DNA of 64,000 nucleotides. Source: Streptomyces sp. A 4/2. GTDB taxonomy: Bacteria; Actinomycetota; Actinomycetes; Streptomycetales; Streptomycetaceae. The stretch's first letter is position 1. Every line of letters starts with the position of its first letter. This document shows, piece after piece, positions 8,283 through 17,650 of this stretch. Where the stretch lies: positions 119,282 to 183,281 of the forward strand of contig NZ_CALNVW010000043.1 of assembly GCF_940670765.1 (NCBI RefSeq). The letters are read 5' to 3'. Both the position numbers and the translations under genes were made by a program. The notes beneath the pieces are model-generated. The model worked only from the letters and a program-made list of their open reading frames with translations. It was not told the origin of the DNA and ran no database searches.

Positions 8283-8853
8283 ACCCTCTCCCTCGGTTCT
8301 GCGTCCGTGACCGGAGCCCGCGTCGTGATCGGGTCTGCGGACCGGTGCCCCCGGCGTGCGGTCCGTGGTCATTACTGTGCGCAGGGCGACGGGCGGCCGG
8401 TATCTGTCATCCGACTGGTCCTGGGGGCGCTGCCGCGATGGTCAAGAGATCGTCAAGTCGGTCGGGCCGCCCCACGGAGAGGCACGGGCGGAGGCCGTCC
8501 GCCGCGCCGACCGGCCGGGAACGGTGCCTCGAACGCACTGACCGCGCCGCCCTGGACGCACTAACAGGCCACCGTTACCAGCCGCTAGGGCATCGTTAGC
8601 GAGTGGTGGGAACCTCTTCTGCGTCGCAGTCACGGAGTGTCCCGCGGGTTTCCGGAGCCGTATCCGGCCGCGTTCGCTGCCCGCGCGTGGCTGGCGGCAT
8701 TTCGCGCACGATGACCACCCACATCCAGCCGTCTTTCCCGTCCCGGAGCGCGCACAGGGGCAATCGATCGTCAAGCCAGGCAGAACCACGCGATGGCGCG
8801 ACGGGAATACGCCGACGTACAGCCTGAGCCACCTACGGAGCGGGAGCATCGGA
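8283..8853. promoter_or_regulatory. Divergent promoter region of RiPP operon and LAL regulator
   Basis: 571 bases with no convincing gene; short open frames here lack codon bias and binding sites. It must hold the promoters of the methyltransferase-led operon (leftward) and the LAL gene (rightward). CTAAC (near 8562) and GTTAG (near 8595) form a loose inverted pair with GTTAC between them, a possible regulator site, but I cannot assign -10/-35 elements confidently. Confidence 0.4.
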
Positions 8854-11637
8854 ATGTTGGAAGGGCGAGACCGGGAGATCCGAGACCTTCTGGGGCTCAT
8901 CGACGCCGCACGGAGTCACCGAAGTAGTGCCGTACTCCTGCGCGGCGGTGCCGGCATCGGCAAGAGCGCACTGCTGACCCACGTGGCACAGCAGGTGGAG
9001 CCCCCCGCGCAGGTCTTATGGGCGGACGGAACGCAGAGTGAGGTCAGACTGCCGTTCGCGGGACTGCACCAGCTGCTGCACCTCCTGCTGCCGGCGCTGG
9101 AGTTGGTGCCCGACCGCCAAGCTGACGCGTTGCGCGGGGCCTTCGGCATGAACGCATCTTCCGCAGAGCCGCTCCTCGTCGGCCTGGCCGTGCTCGCCCT
9201 GCTCACGAGAGCCGCCCGGCAGGCACCCGTACTCGTGGTCGTGGACGACGCGCACTGGATGGACGAGGAGTCGGCGGCCGCGCTCGCCTTCGCCGCCCGC
9301 AGGCTCCGGTCGGCACGGGTGGCCATGGTGTTCGCGGTCTGCGATGAGGAAACGTTACCCGTCCCCGTTTCAGGGGCCCGGGAACTGCGGCTCGGGCCCC
9401 TGCCCACCGCGCTCGCGCGGCGCCTGCTGGACCAGCACGCGCCGCGGGCGGCTCCCTCCGTGTACAAGCGTCTGCTGACGGAGGCCGAGGGCAACCCGCT
9501 GGCGCTGGCCGAACTCCCGGCCGCACTCAGTGACGAGCAACTGACAGGCGCCCAGGCGCTGCCCGACCAGTTGCCGCTCAGCGAGCGGGTACGGCAGATC
9601 TTCTGTCGCCGCGCCGCCGCATACGGTTTCCCCCTGCTGCTCGCCGCCGCCGAGCGCGACGGCGAGCTTCGCACCCTCCTCAACGCCGCCGACGACGCCG
9701 ACACGGCCATGGACGTACTGAACGGGGCCGCAGAGGCCGGGCTCATCACCGTGCGCGGAGAACGGGTCAGCTTCAGCCACCCCCTGGTACGCTCCGCGAC
9801 CTACCAGGCCGCAGCGCCCAGCCGGCGCCGCGCCGCCCACCGGGCCCTGGCCGGTGCCCTCGACCAGGAGGACGACCGCCGCGTCTGGCATCTCGCGGCC
9901 TGCGCCACACCTCCCGACGACACGGTCGCCCGTCTCCTTGCCGGTCTCGCGGACCGGACCCGGCGCTCCGGCGGCGTGGCGTCCGCCGTCCGCGCGCTAC
10001 GCCGCGCCGCGGCACTCTCCTCCATCCCCGCGGCCACCGCGCGGTGGTTGGTGGAGGCTGCCGAGTGCGCCTGGGCCGCGGCCGAGCCGGCCCAGGCCCA
10101 GGCGCTTTTGGCAGAGGTCGAACTCCTGGAGCACACAACGGAGTTACAGGCCCGCGTTGCCTGTGTGCGCGGCACCATGCTGCATGCCGGCAGCGCGCCC
10201 GCCCTCGCCTGCGACACGCTCCTGCACAGCGCGCGACTCGCCCGGTCCCATGCACCCCAGCTGGCGGAGGAGTGCCTCCTGCTGGCGGCCCGCGCCGCAT
10301 GGGGCGCCAGCCACCCGGCGAAGCTGACGGAGATAGCCGGCCTACTGGCCCTGCTCCCTCTGGAGAAAACCACGGACAGGAGCCAACGTCTCGACCAATT
10401 ACGCTCCATGGGAGACGTGGGCCGGGGTGAGGAACCGGCCGGAGAGCCTGCGGTACGGTGCTCACCTCCGAGCGACGGGTGGGCGCCGACCCTCGGCCTC
10501 GGGCCTGTTGTGTGGCCTCCCGTGTTCCTGCCGTACCTCATGGGAGACGGCGAAGCCGGGCTCGACGCACAGCGGCGTTCGGTCGACGCCCTGCGGGCGT
10601 CCGGTGCTTCGGGGGCCCTACCGGTGGCCCTCACCTCGCTCGTGGCCGCGCAGTTGGTCACCGGCCGGTGGGCCGAAGGGGCGGCGCTCGGCGAACAAGC
10701 ACTCACCCTCGCCGCGGAGACCGGCCAGTCCATCGCCGCCTGCCACCTCCAGGCCCTGCTGGCGTGTATGGCCGCGGCCCAGGGCGATTCCGCCCGCTGC
10801 CATGAACTGGCCGAGGCGTCCCTTGCGGTGTCCATGCCCCGCCGGGCCGCGTCGGCCGCCGCGATAGCGCGCTGGGCACAGGGACTGGACGCTCTCAGCA
10901 GCCTTCGGCCGCGGCAGGCAGTCGGCCCGCTCAGCGAAGTCACCGCCCCCGGCGGCACGGCAGAGCACTTCATGCTGAGCCGGCTGGTCATCCCCGACCT
11001 GGTCGAGGCCCTGGTCCGGGTGGGGCAGCGCGATCGGGCGGGCGCGGCGCTGCTGCAGTTCGAAGAGCGGGCCGCGCCCCAGCTCTCACCCTCGCTCCGC
11101 GCCGCATGGCACCGGTGCAAGGCGCTGCTGGCGCCGGCGGAAAAAGCCGGTCACCACTTTGCCGACGCACTTGCCGCGCCCTGCGCCTCCGGGTTCGAAA
11201 CCGGCCGTACTCATCTCCTGTACGGGCAGTGGTTACGCCGCCACCACGAGATCAAGTCCGCCCGGCACCATCTGCACCAGGCCGTGGAGCACTTCCGGAT
11301 GATGCGGGCCACGCCCTGGACGCAACAGGCACACACAGAACTGCGCGCAGCAGGCGTCCTCGACGCCACGCCGCCCACCAGCGGTCAGGACCTCACTCCC
11401 CGAGAGCTTCAGATAGCCCGCTACGCGGCGCAGGGGCTGACCAACAAGGACATCGGCTCCCGCCTGTTCCTCAGCCCGCGCACGGTGGGCTATCACCTGT
11501 ACCGGATCTATCCGAAACTCAACATCACCTCGCGCCGCCAACTCCCGGCACGCCTTCCGAACTCATCAACCTCACCCGACCGCGGTCACGGGCAACTCCC
11601 GGACCCGTCGACAAGTGACGTCCCTACTGCTCGATAG
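8854..11637 (+). CDS. LAL-family LuxR transcriptional activator
   Basis: 927 aa, the usual size of large ATP-binding LuxR regulators. The N-terminal ATPase has Walker A GGAGIGKSALL (about residues 29-39) and Walker B VLVVVDDAHWMD (about 128-139). A long helical middle of TPR-like character follows. The C-terminal HTH reads LTPRELQIARYAAQGLTN and then RLFLSPRTVGYHLYRIY, a LuxR domain. Start ATG 8854 follows a GGGAG. Divergent from the RiPP operon, it is the best candidate for its activator; LAL proteins commonly control natural-product clusters. Effector unknown. Confidence 0.9.
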   Translation: MLEGRDREIRDLLGLIDAARSHRSSAVLLRGGAGIGKSALLTHVAQQVEPPAQVLWADGTQSEVRLPFAGLHQLLHLLLPALELVPDRQADALRGAFGMNASSAEPLLVGLAVLALLTRAARQAPVLVVVDDAHWMDEESAAALAFAARRLRSARVAMVFAVCDEETLPVPVSGARELRLGPLPTALARRLLDQHAPRAAPSVYKRLLTEAEGNPLALAELPAALSDEQLTGAQALPDQLPLSERVRQIFCRRAAAYGFPLLLAAAERDGELRTLLNAADDADTAMDVLNGAAEAGLITVRGERVSFSHPLVRSATYQAAAPSRRRAAHRALAGALDQEDDRRVWHLAACATPPDDTVARLLAGLADRTRRSGGVASAVRALRRAAALSSIPAATARWLVEAAECAWAAAEPAQAQALLAEVELLEHTTELQARVACVRGTMLHAGSAPALACDTLLHSARLARSHAPQLAEECLLLAARAAWGASHPAKLTEIAGLLALLPLEKTTDRSQRLDQLRSMGDVGRGEEPAGEPAVRCSPPSDGWAPTLGLGPVVWPPVFLPYLMGDGEAGLDAQRRSVDALRASGASGALPVALTSLVAAQLVTGRWAEGAALGEQALTLAAETGQSIAACHLQALLACMAAAQGDSARCHELAEASLAVSMPRRAASAAAIARWAQGLDALSSLRPRQAVGPLSEVTAPGGTAEHFMLSRLVIPDLVEALVRVGQRDRAGAALLQFEERAAPQLSPSLRAAWHRCKALLAPAEKAGHHFADALAAPCASGFETGRTHLLYGQWLRRHHEIKSARHHLHQAVEHFRMMRATPWTQQAHTELRAAGVLDATPPTSGQDLTPRELQIARYAAQGLTNKDIGSRLFLSPRTVGYHLYRIYPKLNITSRRQLPARLPNSSTSPDRGHGQLPDPSTSDVPTAR

Positions 11638-11685
11638 ATGCACCCACCCTGAAACACCCGTGACACTTCCGCGAAGACGCCACCA

Positions 11686-12975
11686 CTATTCGGGTGCACC
11701 TTCCCGAACGGGGTTCGCGGATTCCGGGTGACGTGGACCGCCGGCCGAGGCAGCGCCGTGCAGTGCCGCCTCGACCCGGCGGTTGTCGGTCATGGTCGCC
11801 GTGACGGCGGTCATGGTGAGGAGGAGAGCGGCGGCGGCGTAGAGCGGGGTGCGTATGTCGTAGGTGGTGGCCAGCCATCCGCCGAGGAAGGCGCCGAACG
11901 GGGCGGCGCACATGGCGAGCATGCGGGAGGTGGAGGCGACCCGGCCCATCAGGTGGGCCGGGACGATCGCCTGCCGGAGGGAGGGCCCGAGCACCATCGT
12001 GGCGCCCATGCCCGCCCCGCAGACGGCGAGCGCGAGCCCGGCCGCGTACGGATTCGGGGCGGCGGCAAGCCCCAGGACGGCAAGCCCCTCGACCGCGGCC
12101 GTGCAGGTCAGCGCGGTGCCGGTGCCGAGTCGTCGGCCGAGGAAGGAGGCGATGCCCGCGCCGAGCAGGCCGCCGGTGGCCTCTGCTGTGAGGAGCAGGC
12201 CGTAGCCGAGGGCGCCGATGCCGAGACGGTCGTGTGCGAAGAGGGCGAGTACGGTCTCCACGGCGAGGAAGGCGACGTTCCCGACCGTCGGACGGAGCGC
12301 GAGCCCGAGCAGCAACCGATCCCGGAAGACGTACGAGGCCCCGGCCCGCGCCTGCCGAAGCAGCGACTCGCGGGCCTCCGGTACGGGCCGGGGCGCGGCG
12401 GGCAGCGACCGTACGAGCAGTGCGGAGAGCGCGAACGACACCGCGTCGGTGAGCAGCGGAACCGCCCGCCCGAGCGCGAGCAGCGCACTGCCCAGGGGCG
12501 GCCCCGCGAAGCCGGACGCGGCGGTCTGGGCGCCGCGCAGGCGGGAGTTGGCGCGCTCCAGGAGTGCGGGGTCGCGGCCGAGCAGATCCGGCAGACAGGC
12601 CGTGGCGGCCGTGTCGAAGAAGAGTCCGCCGAGGCCGAGCAGGAAGGCGACGGCTGCGAGCAGCGGAATACTCAGCACGTCGAGCCAGGCCGCCGCCGCA
12701 GGTATCGCGAGCAGTACCGCACGTGCAGCGTCCGCGACCCACATCGCGCGCCGACGGTCCCAGCGGTCAACCAGCGCACCGCCGAGCACCCCGAAGAGCA
12801 GCCACGGCAGCGTCCCGGCGGCCGTGACGACGGCGAGCGCCATCGGATCCCGCGTCAACGTCAACGCGAGCAGCGGCAGCGCGGCATGCGTCACCCCGTC
12901 ACCGAGCGAGGACACCGTCTGCGCGGTCCACATCCGTCCGAACCCGGTCGGCAACTTCCTTATATCTGAGGTCAC
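11686..12975 (-). CDS. MFS efflux transporter
   Basis: 429 aa with about 12 membrane segments; the loop GGALVDRWDRRRAMWVADA is the MFS_3/macrolide-efflux pattern. GTG at 12975 overlaps the TGA of the upstream regulator (GTGA), so expression is tied to that repressor. The pair is a typical sensor/pump unit against a toxic small molecule, perhaps an antibiotic; it could also assist the neighbouring RiPP locus, though it has its own promoter/operator. It converges on the LAL gene with a 48-base gap. Confidence 0.85.
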   Translation of the reverse strand: MTSDIRKLPTGFGRMWTAQTVSSLGDGVTHAALPLLALTLTRDPMALAVVTAAGTLPWLLFGVLGGALVDRWDRRRAMWVADAARAVLLAIPAAAAWLDVLSIPLLAAVAFLLGLGGLFFDTAATACLPDLLGRDPALLERANSRLRGAQTAASGFAGPPLGSALLALGRAVPLLTDAVSFALSALLVRSLPAAPRPVPEARESLLRQARAGASYVFRDRLLLGLALRPTVGNVAFLAVETVLALFAHDRLGIGALGYGLLLTAEATGGLLGAGIASFLGRRLGTGTALTCTAAVEGLAVLGLAAAPNPYAAGLALAVCGAGMGATMVLGPSLRQAIVPAHLMGRVASTSRMLAMCAAPFGAFLGGWLATTYDIRTPLYAAAALLLTMTAVTATMTDNRRVEAALHGAASAGGPRHPESANPVREGAPE

Positions 12976-13511
12976 TTGGAATCCCCTTCGGCCTGCTCGC
13001 GCGGCGCCGGCCGGAACAGCGCGAAGGCGAGCGACACGTCCGGCAGCGACGGATCGGACAGCTCCCGGTACTCGTCCGCCAGCGCCTGCAGACGCGCCCC
13101 CAGCTCCGCGAACTGCTCACCGGTGAGCCGCAGATGCGCCATCCGCACGTGCCGCTCGCCATCCACCGGCGCCGCCTCCAGGTCCGCCACCGCATTGCGC
13201 ATCAGCACATCCGGCTGCCCCACCCCCGGATCCGGCAGCACGATCGACCGCGCGGCCATCGCGTAGTACCGCTCGGTGACCCCCCGCACCTTCCGCGTCC
13301 GCACCACCTTCACCAGGCCGGCCCGCTCCAGCAGTCGCATGTGATAGCTGGAACTCCCTTTGGCGAGGCCCACCCGCGCGGCGATCTGCGTGATCGTCGC
13401 GGGCTCGAAGCGGAGCACGGCCATGATCCGGTGACGGGTGAGATTGGAGACGGCGCGCAGCTGTTCGTCAGTGGTGACGTGAATGGTCTCGGGAAGATCG
13501 TCGGCAGGCAT
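12972..13511 (-). CDS. ArsR/HTH_20-type repressor of the adjacent MFS pump
   Basis: 179 aa. A winged helix-turn-helix occupies roughly residues 18-85: VSNLTRHRIMAVLRFEP, then TITQIAARVGLAKGSSSYHMRLLERAGLV. The rest is helical, probably for dimerisation and ligand sensing. ATG 13511 is chosen as the first start after the operator. No good ribosome binding site is visible because a perfect palindrome begins 7 bases upstream, so the message may be leaderless or nearly so. Coupled to the MFS gene by GTGA. Confidence 0.82.
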   Translation of the reverse strand: MPADDLPETIHVTTDEQLRAVSNLTRHRIMAVLRFEPATITQIAARVGLAKGSSSYHMRLLERAGLVKVVRTRKVRGVTERYYAMAARSIVLPDPGVGQPDVLMRNAVADLEAAPVDGERHVRMAHLRLTGEQFAELGARLQALADEYRELSDPSLPDVSLAFALFRPAPREQAEGDSK

Positions 13512-13517
13512 GTGGCC

Positions 13518-13541
13518 AATGGTCAACGACTCTTGACCATT
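13518..13541. promoter_or_regulatory. Operator palindrome for the ArsR-type repressor
   Basis: AATGGTCAA (13518-13526) CGACTC TTGACCATT (13533-13541): perfect 9-base arms around a 6-base spacer, directly before the repressor start. This is the expected form and place for autoregulation. Confidence 0.75.
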
Positions 13542-13914
13542 GAGCAAGGGGATTTCGTACGGCCTTCCGGAATTCGCTGTCCGGCGGGGGAGGCCTTCGC
13601 TCCCGCGCAAGGTCGCGGCAGCCCGCCCCCTGCCGCTGCCCGGCGGCGCCGTTCCTGACGATCGGCCGCCTGCTGTTGAGCCGTTGCACCGGCTGACCCT
13701 TCTCGCCGGAGGGCGGCTGTCCGGTCTCGTACTGTCCGGACCCGGGAACAACAGGTCCGGTCGGCGCGGTTGCATCGACCGAGGGACCGGCGCCGCACGG
13801 ACGGGGAACACGGAGACCGCGAGGTCGTCCGCCCCACCAGGGTCCGGGCCCCAGGATCGCGGTACGCCCGCCGCGCACTCGTACCAAGCCGTATTTCTGC
13901 AGGAGGACTGTTTC
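13542..13914. other. Intergenic region upstream of the PIG-L gene
   Basis: 373 bases between the divergent repressor and deacetylase genes. No gene was found. GTCCGG is repeated at 13719, 13735 and about 13757. Only the AGGAGG at 13901-13906 is a clear signal. Confidence 0.4.
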
Positions 13915-14748
13915 ATGACCGACCGGCCCTTGACGCTCATGGCAGTACACGCCCACCCCGACGACGAAGCCACCGGAACCGGAGGGGTCCTCGCGCGGTA
14001 CGCGGCGGAAGGGATCCGCACGGTTCTGGTGACGTGTACCGACGGCGGTTGCGGTGACGGAACGGAGGGCGCCAAGCCGGGCGATCCCGGGCACGATCCG
14101 GCGGCCGTCGCCTTGATGCGCCGTCAAGAACTCAAGGCGAGCTGTGACGTCCTGAAGGTCAGCGATCTGGAGATGCTGGACTATGCCGACTCCGGGATGG
14201 TGGGCTGGCCGAGCAACGACGCCCCCGGATCCTTCTGGCAGACCCCCGTGGAGGAAGGCGCTGCCCGACTGGCGGAGCTCATGCGGCACTACCGGCCCGA
14301 TGTGGTCGTCACCTACGACGAGAACGGCTTCTACGGCCACCCCGACCACATCCAGGCCCACCGCATCACGATGGCAGCGCTGGAGATGACCGCGCTGACC
14401 CCGAAGGTGTACTGGACGACGATGCCCCGCTCGATGATGCAGAGGTTCGGGGAGACCATGCACGAGTTTCATGAGGACATGCCGGAGCCGGATCCTGCCG
14501 AGGCCGCCGCGATGGCCGAGATCGGCCTCCCCGACGATGAGATCACCACATGGGTGGACACCACCGCGTTCAGCGGTCAGAAGTTCGATGCGCTGGCCGC
14601 ACATGCCAGTCAGGGCGAGAACATCTTCTTCCTCAAGATGGGCAAGGAGAGGTTCGGTGAGTTGATGGGCATGGAGACCTTCGTACGTGTCCAGGACGCC
14701 ACCGGCGCGGCCGTCCCCGAGAACGATCTCTTCGCCGGACTGCGCTGA
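13915..14748 (+). CDS. PIG-L family zinc N-deacetylase (mycothiol Mca/MshB-like)
   Basis: 277 aa. AHPDDE at about residues 12-17 supplies the zinc ligands and catalytic Asp, and YGHPDHIQAH about 140 residues in supplies the third ligand. This is the actinobacterial branch that includes MshB (mycothiol synthesis) and Mca (mycothiol S-conjugate amidase). AGGAGG 9 bases before ATG 13915 is an excellent start. It stands alone, so it may be a housekeeping or detoxifying paralogue; the substrate (a GlcNAc-inositol or mycothiol conjugate) is inferred from the family. Confidence 0.85.
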   Translation: MTDRPLTLMAVHAHPDDEATGTGGVLARYAAEGIRTVLVTCTDGGCGDGTEGAKPGDPGHDPAAVALMRRQELKASCDVLKVSDLEMLDYADSGMVGWPSNDAPGSFWQTPVEEGAARLAELMRHYRPDVVVTYDENGFYGHPDHIQAHRITMAALEMTALTPKVYWTTMPRSMMQRFGETMHEFHEDMPEPDPAEAAAMAEIGLPDDEITTWVDTTAFSGQKFDALAAHASQGENIFFLKMGKERFGELMGMETFVRVQDATGAAVPENDLFAGLR

Positions 14749-14784
14749 TCCGCCCCCTCGACCCGGGTCCGGAAAGCCGACCCG

Positions 14785-15129
14785 TCAGGGGCATGGTGCA
14801 ACCGGGAGTTGCCGCGTGCCATCGACGGGGGAGTGGCCGCGACGTCGGCCCCTCGTGAGCCGGAGGGCTCTGCGCGCGGCTCCTACGGCGAGCGCGGGTG
14901 CCGGTTCTTCCTGACCGGCCCCGCGCTCGAGGGCAGCCTGCGCAAGCCCTGCCGTACCGAGCCGGGTGTCCGTATCGGAGTGCCGCCTGGTCGGCGAGCT
15001 CACCAGCGCCCCGGCCACGAACGTGGCGCCGACGCCAGCTGCCCGATCATCCAGCTCACCCACCGGGAAACCCCCGCGGAGCAGGACGCCACCAGCGCCG
15101 ACCGCGACGATCCGCACGATCGGCGCCAT
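14785..15129 (-). CDS. Possible small membrane protein downstream of TetR (doubtful)
   Basis: 114 aa if read from ATG 15129. Only the first ~45 residues (MAPIVRIVAVGAGGV ... GVGATFVAGALVSS) look protein-like, with one or two hydrophobic segments. The remainder is Arg/Ala-rich with shadow-like composition, so a frameshift or decay past about 14990 is likely. It lies 28 bases after the TetR stop on the same strand. The rest of the 14749-15157 gap holds nothing I can name. Confidence 0.25.
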   Translation of the reverse strand: MAPIVRIVAVGAGGVLLRGGFPVGELDDRAAGVGATFVAGALVSSPTRRHSDTDTRLGTAGLAQAALERGAGQEEPAPALAVGAARRALRLTRGRRRGHSPVDGTRQLPVAPCP

Positions 15130-15157
15130 GCCCGTGGTGGGCCCGGCACGGGCGGCT

Positions 15158-15760
15158 CTATCGGGACGGCAGGTCGGCCGTGAGACCTCCGAGGGCGGCG
15201 ACAACCAGCCGCACCGCCCGGTCCGTCACCGCGTCGTAGTCGTCGCCCGCCTCCAGCGCCGTGGTCGCGGCGTTGACGAATCCCTGCAACAGGCGTGCTG
15301 TTCTGAGGGGGGCGTCGTCACCCAGGTCACGCAGGGCATCCACGAGCGGATCGAGCAGCGCGCGGTGTGCCGCGTCCGCGCCCTCACGCAAGGCTGCTGC
15401 GTCCTGCGCGCCGGCACTGGCGCGGGCGATGCGGTGCTCGCCGTCGCGGACCATCTCCAACTGCGCGGTGACGTAGGCGGCAACCCGCTCCGCGGGTGAG
15501 TCACCGGCGGCGGCGAGGGCGGCGTGAATGCGTTCGGTCCAGCGCGGAGCGGCCTGTCGGACCACCTCGGTCAGCAGCTCACGGCGGTCGGAGAAGTATT
15601 TGTAGACGCTGTTGCGGGCCAGGCCGGTGCGGCGGGCGACCTCCGCGAACGTCACCTTGGAAGCGTCGCCCTCGGCGAGCAGCTCCCGCGCCGCGTCGAG
15701 CAGAGCAGCACGCTGTTGGGCACGGTGATCGGCGACCGACGCAGCGTGGATCTTGGGCAC
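15158..15760 (-). CDS. TetR-family repressor
   Basis: 200 aa from GTG 15760. The N-terminal HTH is clear: RAALLDAARELLAEGD, then VTFAEVARRTGLARNSVYKYF, followed by a helical ligand-binding domain. Divergent from an ABC exporter across a 91-base gap that carries two copies of a GGGAC-N5-GTCCC-type operator, so it most likely represses that exporter and itself. Confidence 0.85.
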   Translation of the reverse strand: MPKIHAASVADHRAQQRAALLDAARELLAEGDASKVTFAEVARRTGLARNSVYKYFSDRRELLTEVVRQAAPRWTERIHAALAAAGDSPAERVAAYVTAQLEMVRDGEHRIARASAGAQDAAALREGADAAHRALLDPLVDALRDLGDDAPLRTARLLQGFVNAATTALEAGDDYDAVTDRAVRLVVAALGGLTADLPSR

Positions 15761-15788
15761 GCGACCAGTGTAGTAGCCACCCCACTTA

Positions 15789-15832
15789 GGGACGCCGCGT
15801 CGCCATCTTCTATTTTGGGGACGCCTTGTCCC
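15789..15832. promoter_or_regulatory. Duplicated TetR operator
   Basis: GGGACGCCGCGTCGC (15789-15803) and GGGACGCCTTGTCCC (15818-15832) share GGGACGCC and the same partial dyad; the second has perfect GGGAC/GTCCC arms. Spacing is 29 bases start to start. They lie between the divergent TetR and FtsX genes. Confidence 0.7.
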
Positions 15833-15851
15833 TATCTTTGGAAGGAGCGCC

Positions 15852-16979
15852 GTGTTCCTCGCCTTGCTGGAACTCAAAGCGGCCCGTGGCCGATTCCTGC
15901 TGATGGGTAGCGTCGTCGTCCTCGTCGCCGCGCTCGTCGGTATCGTCTCCGGCTTCACCACCGGCCTCGGTGACGACACCGTCTCCGCCCTGCGCAGACT
16001 GCCCGCCACCCACATCGCCTTCGCCGCCGGTTCCGATTCCGACCAGTTCGCCCGCGGCCTGATCGACGAGCAGTCCGCCGTCGGCTGGAATCGGGAGGAA
16101 GGCGCCGCGGCCACCCCGCTCGGCGTCGCCATCACGCGCGGCACCACCGACCGCGGCGTCGAGGTGGACCTCGCCGCGTTCGGTGTCGAGCCCGGCGCAT
16201 TCACCGACCCCGGTGCCGACGAAGGCAAATCCCTGGAGTCGGCCGAACCGCACGGCATCGTGGTCTCCCGCCGGCTGGTGACTGACGGCGTCCACATCGG
16301 TGACACTCTCACTGTCGACCGGCTCGGTATTCGTCTGAACGTCATCGGCATCATCGGCCGCTCCTCCTACGGACACGTCCCCGCCGCCTACGTCTCCACC
16401 GACACCTGGCGCCGGATCCGCTTCACCACGCCCGGCACCGACGCGCGCCCGGACGACCTCCCACGTCAGTACAGCGCGATGGCACTCGAGCTCCCCGCAG
16501 GATTCGGCGAGAAGACCCTCGCCGCCGCGGACCGCCGCCACCGCACGACAACCGTCCCGCTCCAGGACGCCTTCGCTGCAGCCCCCGGCTACGAGGGCGA
16601 GCGCCTGACGATGACCTCCATCCAGACCTTCCTCTTCCTCATCGCCCCGCTGGTCGTCGGAGCCTTCTTCGCCGTCTGGACCGTCCAGCGCACCCCCGAG
16701 CTCGCCCTGCTGCGTGCCATGGGCGCGTCCCGCCGCCGCCTCCTCGGGCACACCCTCGCGCAGGCCGCTGTGGTCGTCGCTGCCGGTGCAGCCGTCGGGG
16801 GCGCGCTCGCCTCCGCCGTAGGCCTGTTCGTCGGCGAGCAGGTGCCCTTCAGCCTCCCCGTCACCACCCTCGCCACCACCATGGCCGCTGTGACCCTGAT
16901 CGGTCTCGCAGGCTCCGCCCTCACCCTGCGCCGCGTCACCACCGTCGACCCGATGACCATGCTGGGAGCCGCACGATGA
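15852..16979 (+). CDS. FtsX/MacB-type ABC permease
   Basis: 375 aa. One membrane segment near residues 15-38, a large extracytoplasmic (MacB_PCD-like) domain, then three C-terminal segments from about residue 255, with RTPELALLRAMGASRRRLLG being the classic FtsX coupling region. GTG 15852 follows GGAAGGAGC. A single four-helix permease usually works as a dimer with its ATPase, here the next, overlapping gene. Such pairs export lipids, haem or amphipathic toxins. Confidence 0.85.
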   Translation: MFLALLELKAARGRFLLMGSVVVLVAALVGIVSGFTTGLGDDTVSALRRLPATHIAFAAGSDSDQFARGLIDEQSAVGWNREEGAAATPLGVAITRGTTDRGVEVDLAAFGVEPGAFTDPGADEGKSLESAEPHGIVVSRRLVTDGVHIGDTLTVDRLGIRLNVIGIIGRSSYGHVPAAYVSTDTWRRIRFTTPGTDARPDDLPRQYSAMALELPAGFGEKTLAAADRRHRTTTVPLQDAFAAAPGYEGERLTMTSIQTFLFLIAPLVVGAFFAVWTVQRTPELALLRAMGASRRRLLGHTLAQAAVVVAAGAAVGGALASAVGLFVGEQVPFSLPVTTLATTMAAVTLIGLAGSALTLRRVTTVDPMTMLGAAR

Positions 16980-17650
16980 CCCTCCGCCTCAATGACATCA
17001 CCGTCACTCTCGGCAGCGGCGAGTCCCGCACCACCGCCCTGCACGGACTGACCACGACCTTCCAACCGGGCGCCCTCACCGCCCTCGTCGGTCCCTCCGG
17101 CTCCGGCAAGTCCACCCTCCTCGCCGTCGCAGGCGCCCTGCTCCGCCCGGATGAGGGGCAGGTCCTGCTGGGCGAGACCGACCTGGCGTCCCTCACCGAC
17201 CGTGAACGCGCCCGCACCCGCCGGACTCGCATCGGCTACATGTTCCAGAGCGGCAATCTCCTCGCCGGCCTCACCGCCGAGGAACAACTGCTCGCCGCCG
17301 CCTCCCTTGCCGGTGGCAGACCCCGCGCCGTACGCGACCAGGCCCGTGAACTGCTTGCCGACGTCGGACTCGCACACCGACTTCGGCACCGCCCCGACCA
17401 GCTGTCCGGCGGTGAACGCCAACGTGTCGCGCTGGCCCGCGCGCTACTGACCCGGCCCGAACTCCTCCTCGTCGACGAGCCGACAGCCGCCGTCGACCGA
17501 ACCCGCGCCGGCGACCTGACCGGCCTCATCGCACGCACCACACACCAGCACGGCTGCGTCACCGTCGTCGCCACACACGATCCGGTAGTCATCGAGGCGG
17601 CCGACACCACGATCGACATGCTGGATCACGCCACTGCAACAACCGGCTGA
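16976..17650 (+). CDS. ABC transporter ATPase (LolD/MacB type)
   Basis: 224 aa. Walker A GPSGSGKST, signature LSGGERQRVALARAL, Walker B LLLVDEP and H-loop VATHDP are all present in order. ATG 16976 overlaps the permease stop (ATGA). It powers the FtsX-type permease, and the unit is controlled by the divergent TetR. Confidence 0.92.
   Translation: MTLRLNDITVTLGSGESRTTALHGLTTTFQPGALTALVGPSGSGKSTLLAVAGALLRPDEGQVLLGETDLASLTDRERARTRRTRIGYMFQSGNLLAGLTAEEQLLAAASLAGGRPRAVRDQARELLADVGLAHRLRHRPDQLSGGERQRVALARALLTRPELLLVDEPTAAVDRTRAGDLTGLIARTTHQHGCVTVVATHDPVVIEAADTTIDMLDHATATTG

Noticed and set aside
14809..15183. Plus-strand 124-codon frame between PIG-L and TetR genes
   Set aside because: Arg/Pro/His-rich shadow composition, no family resemblance.
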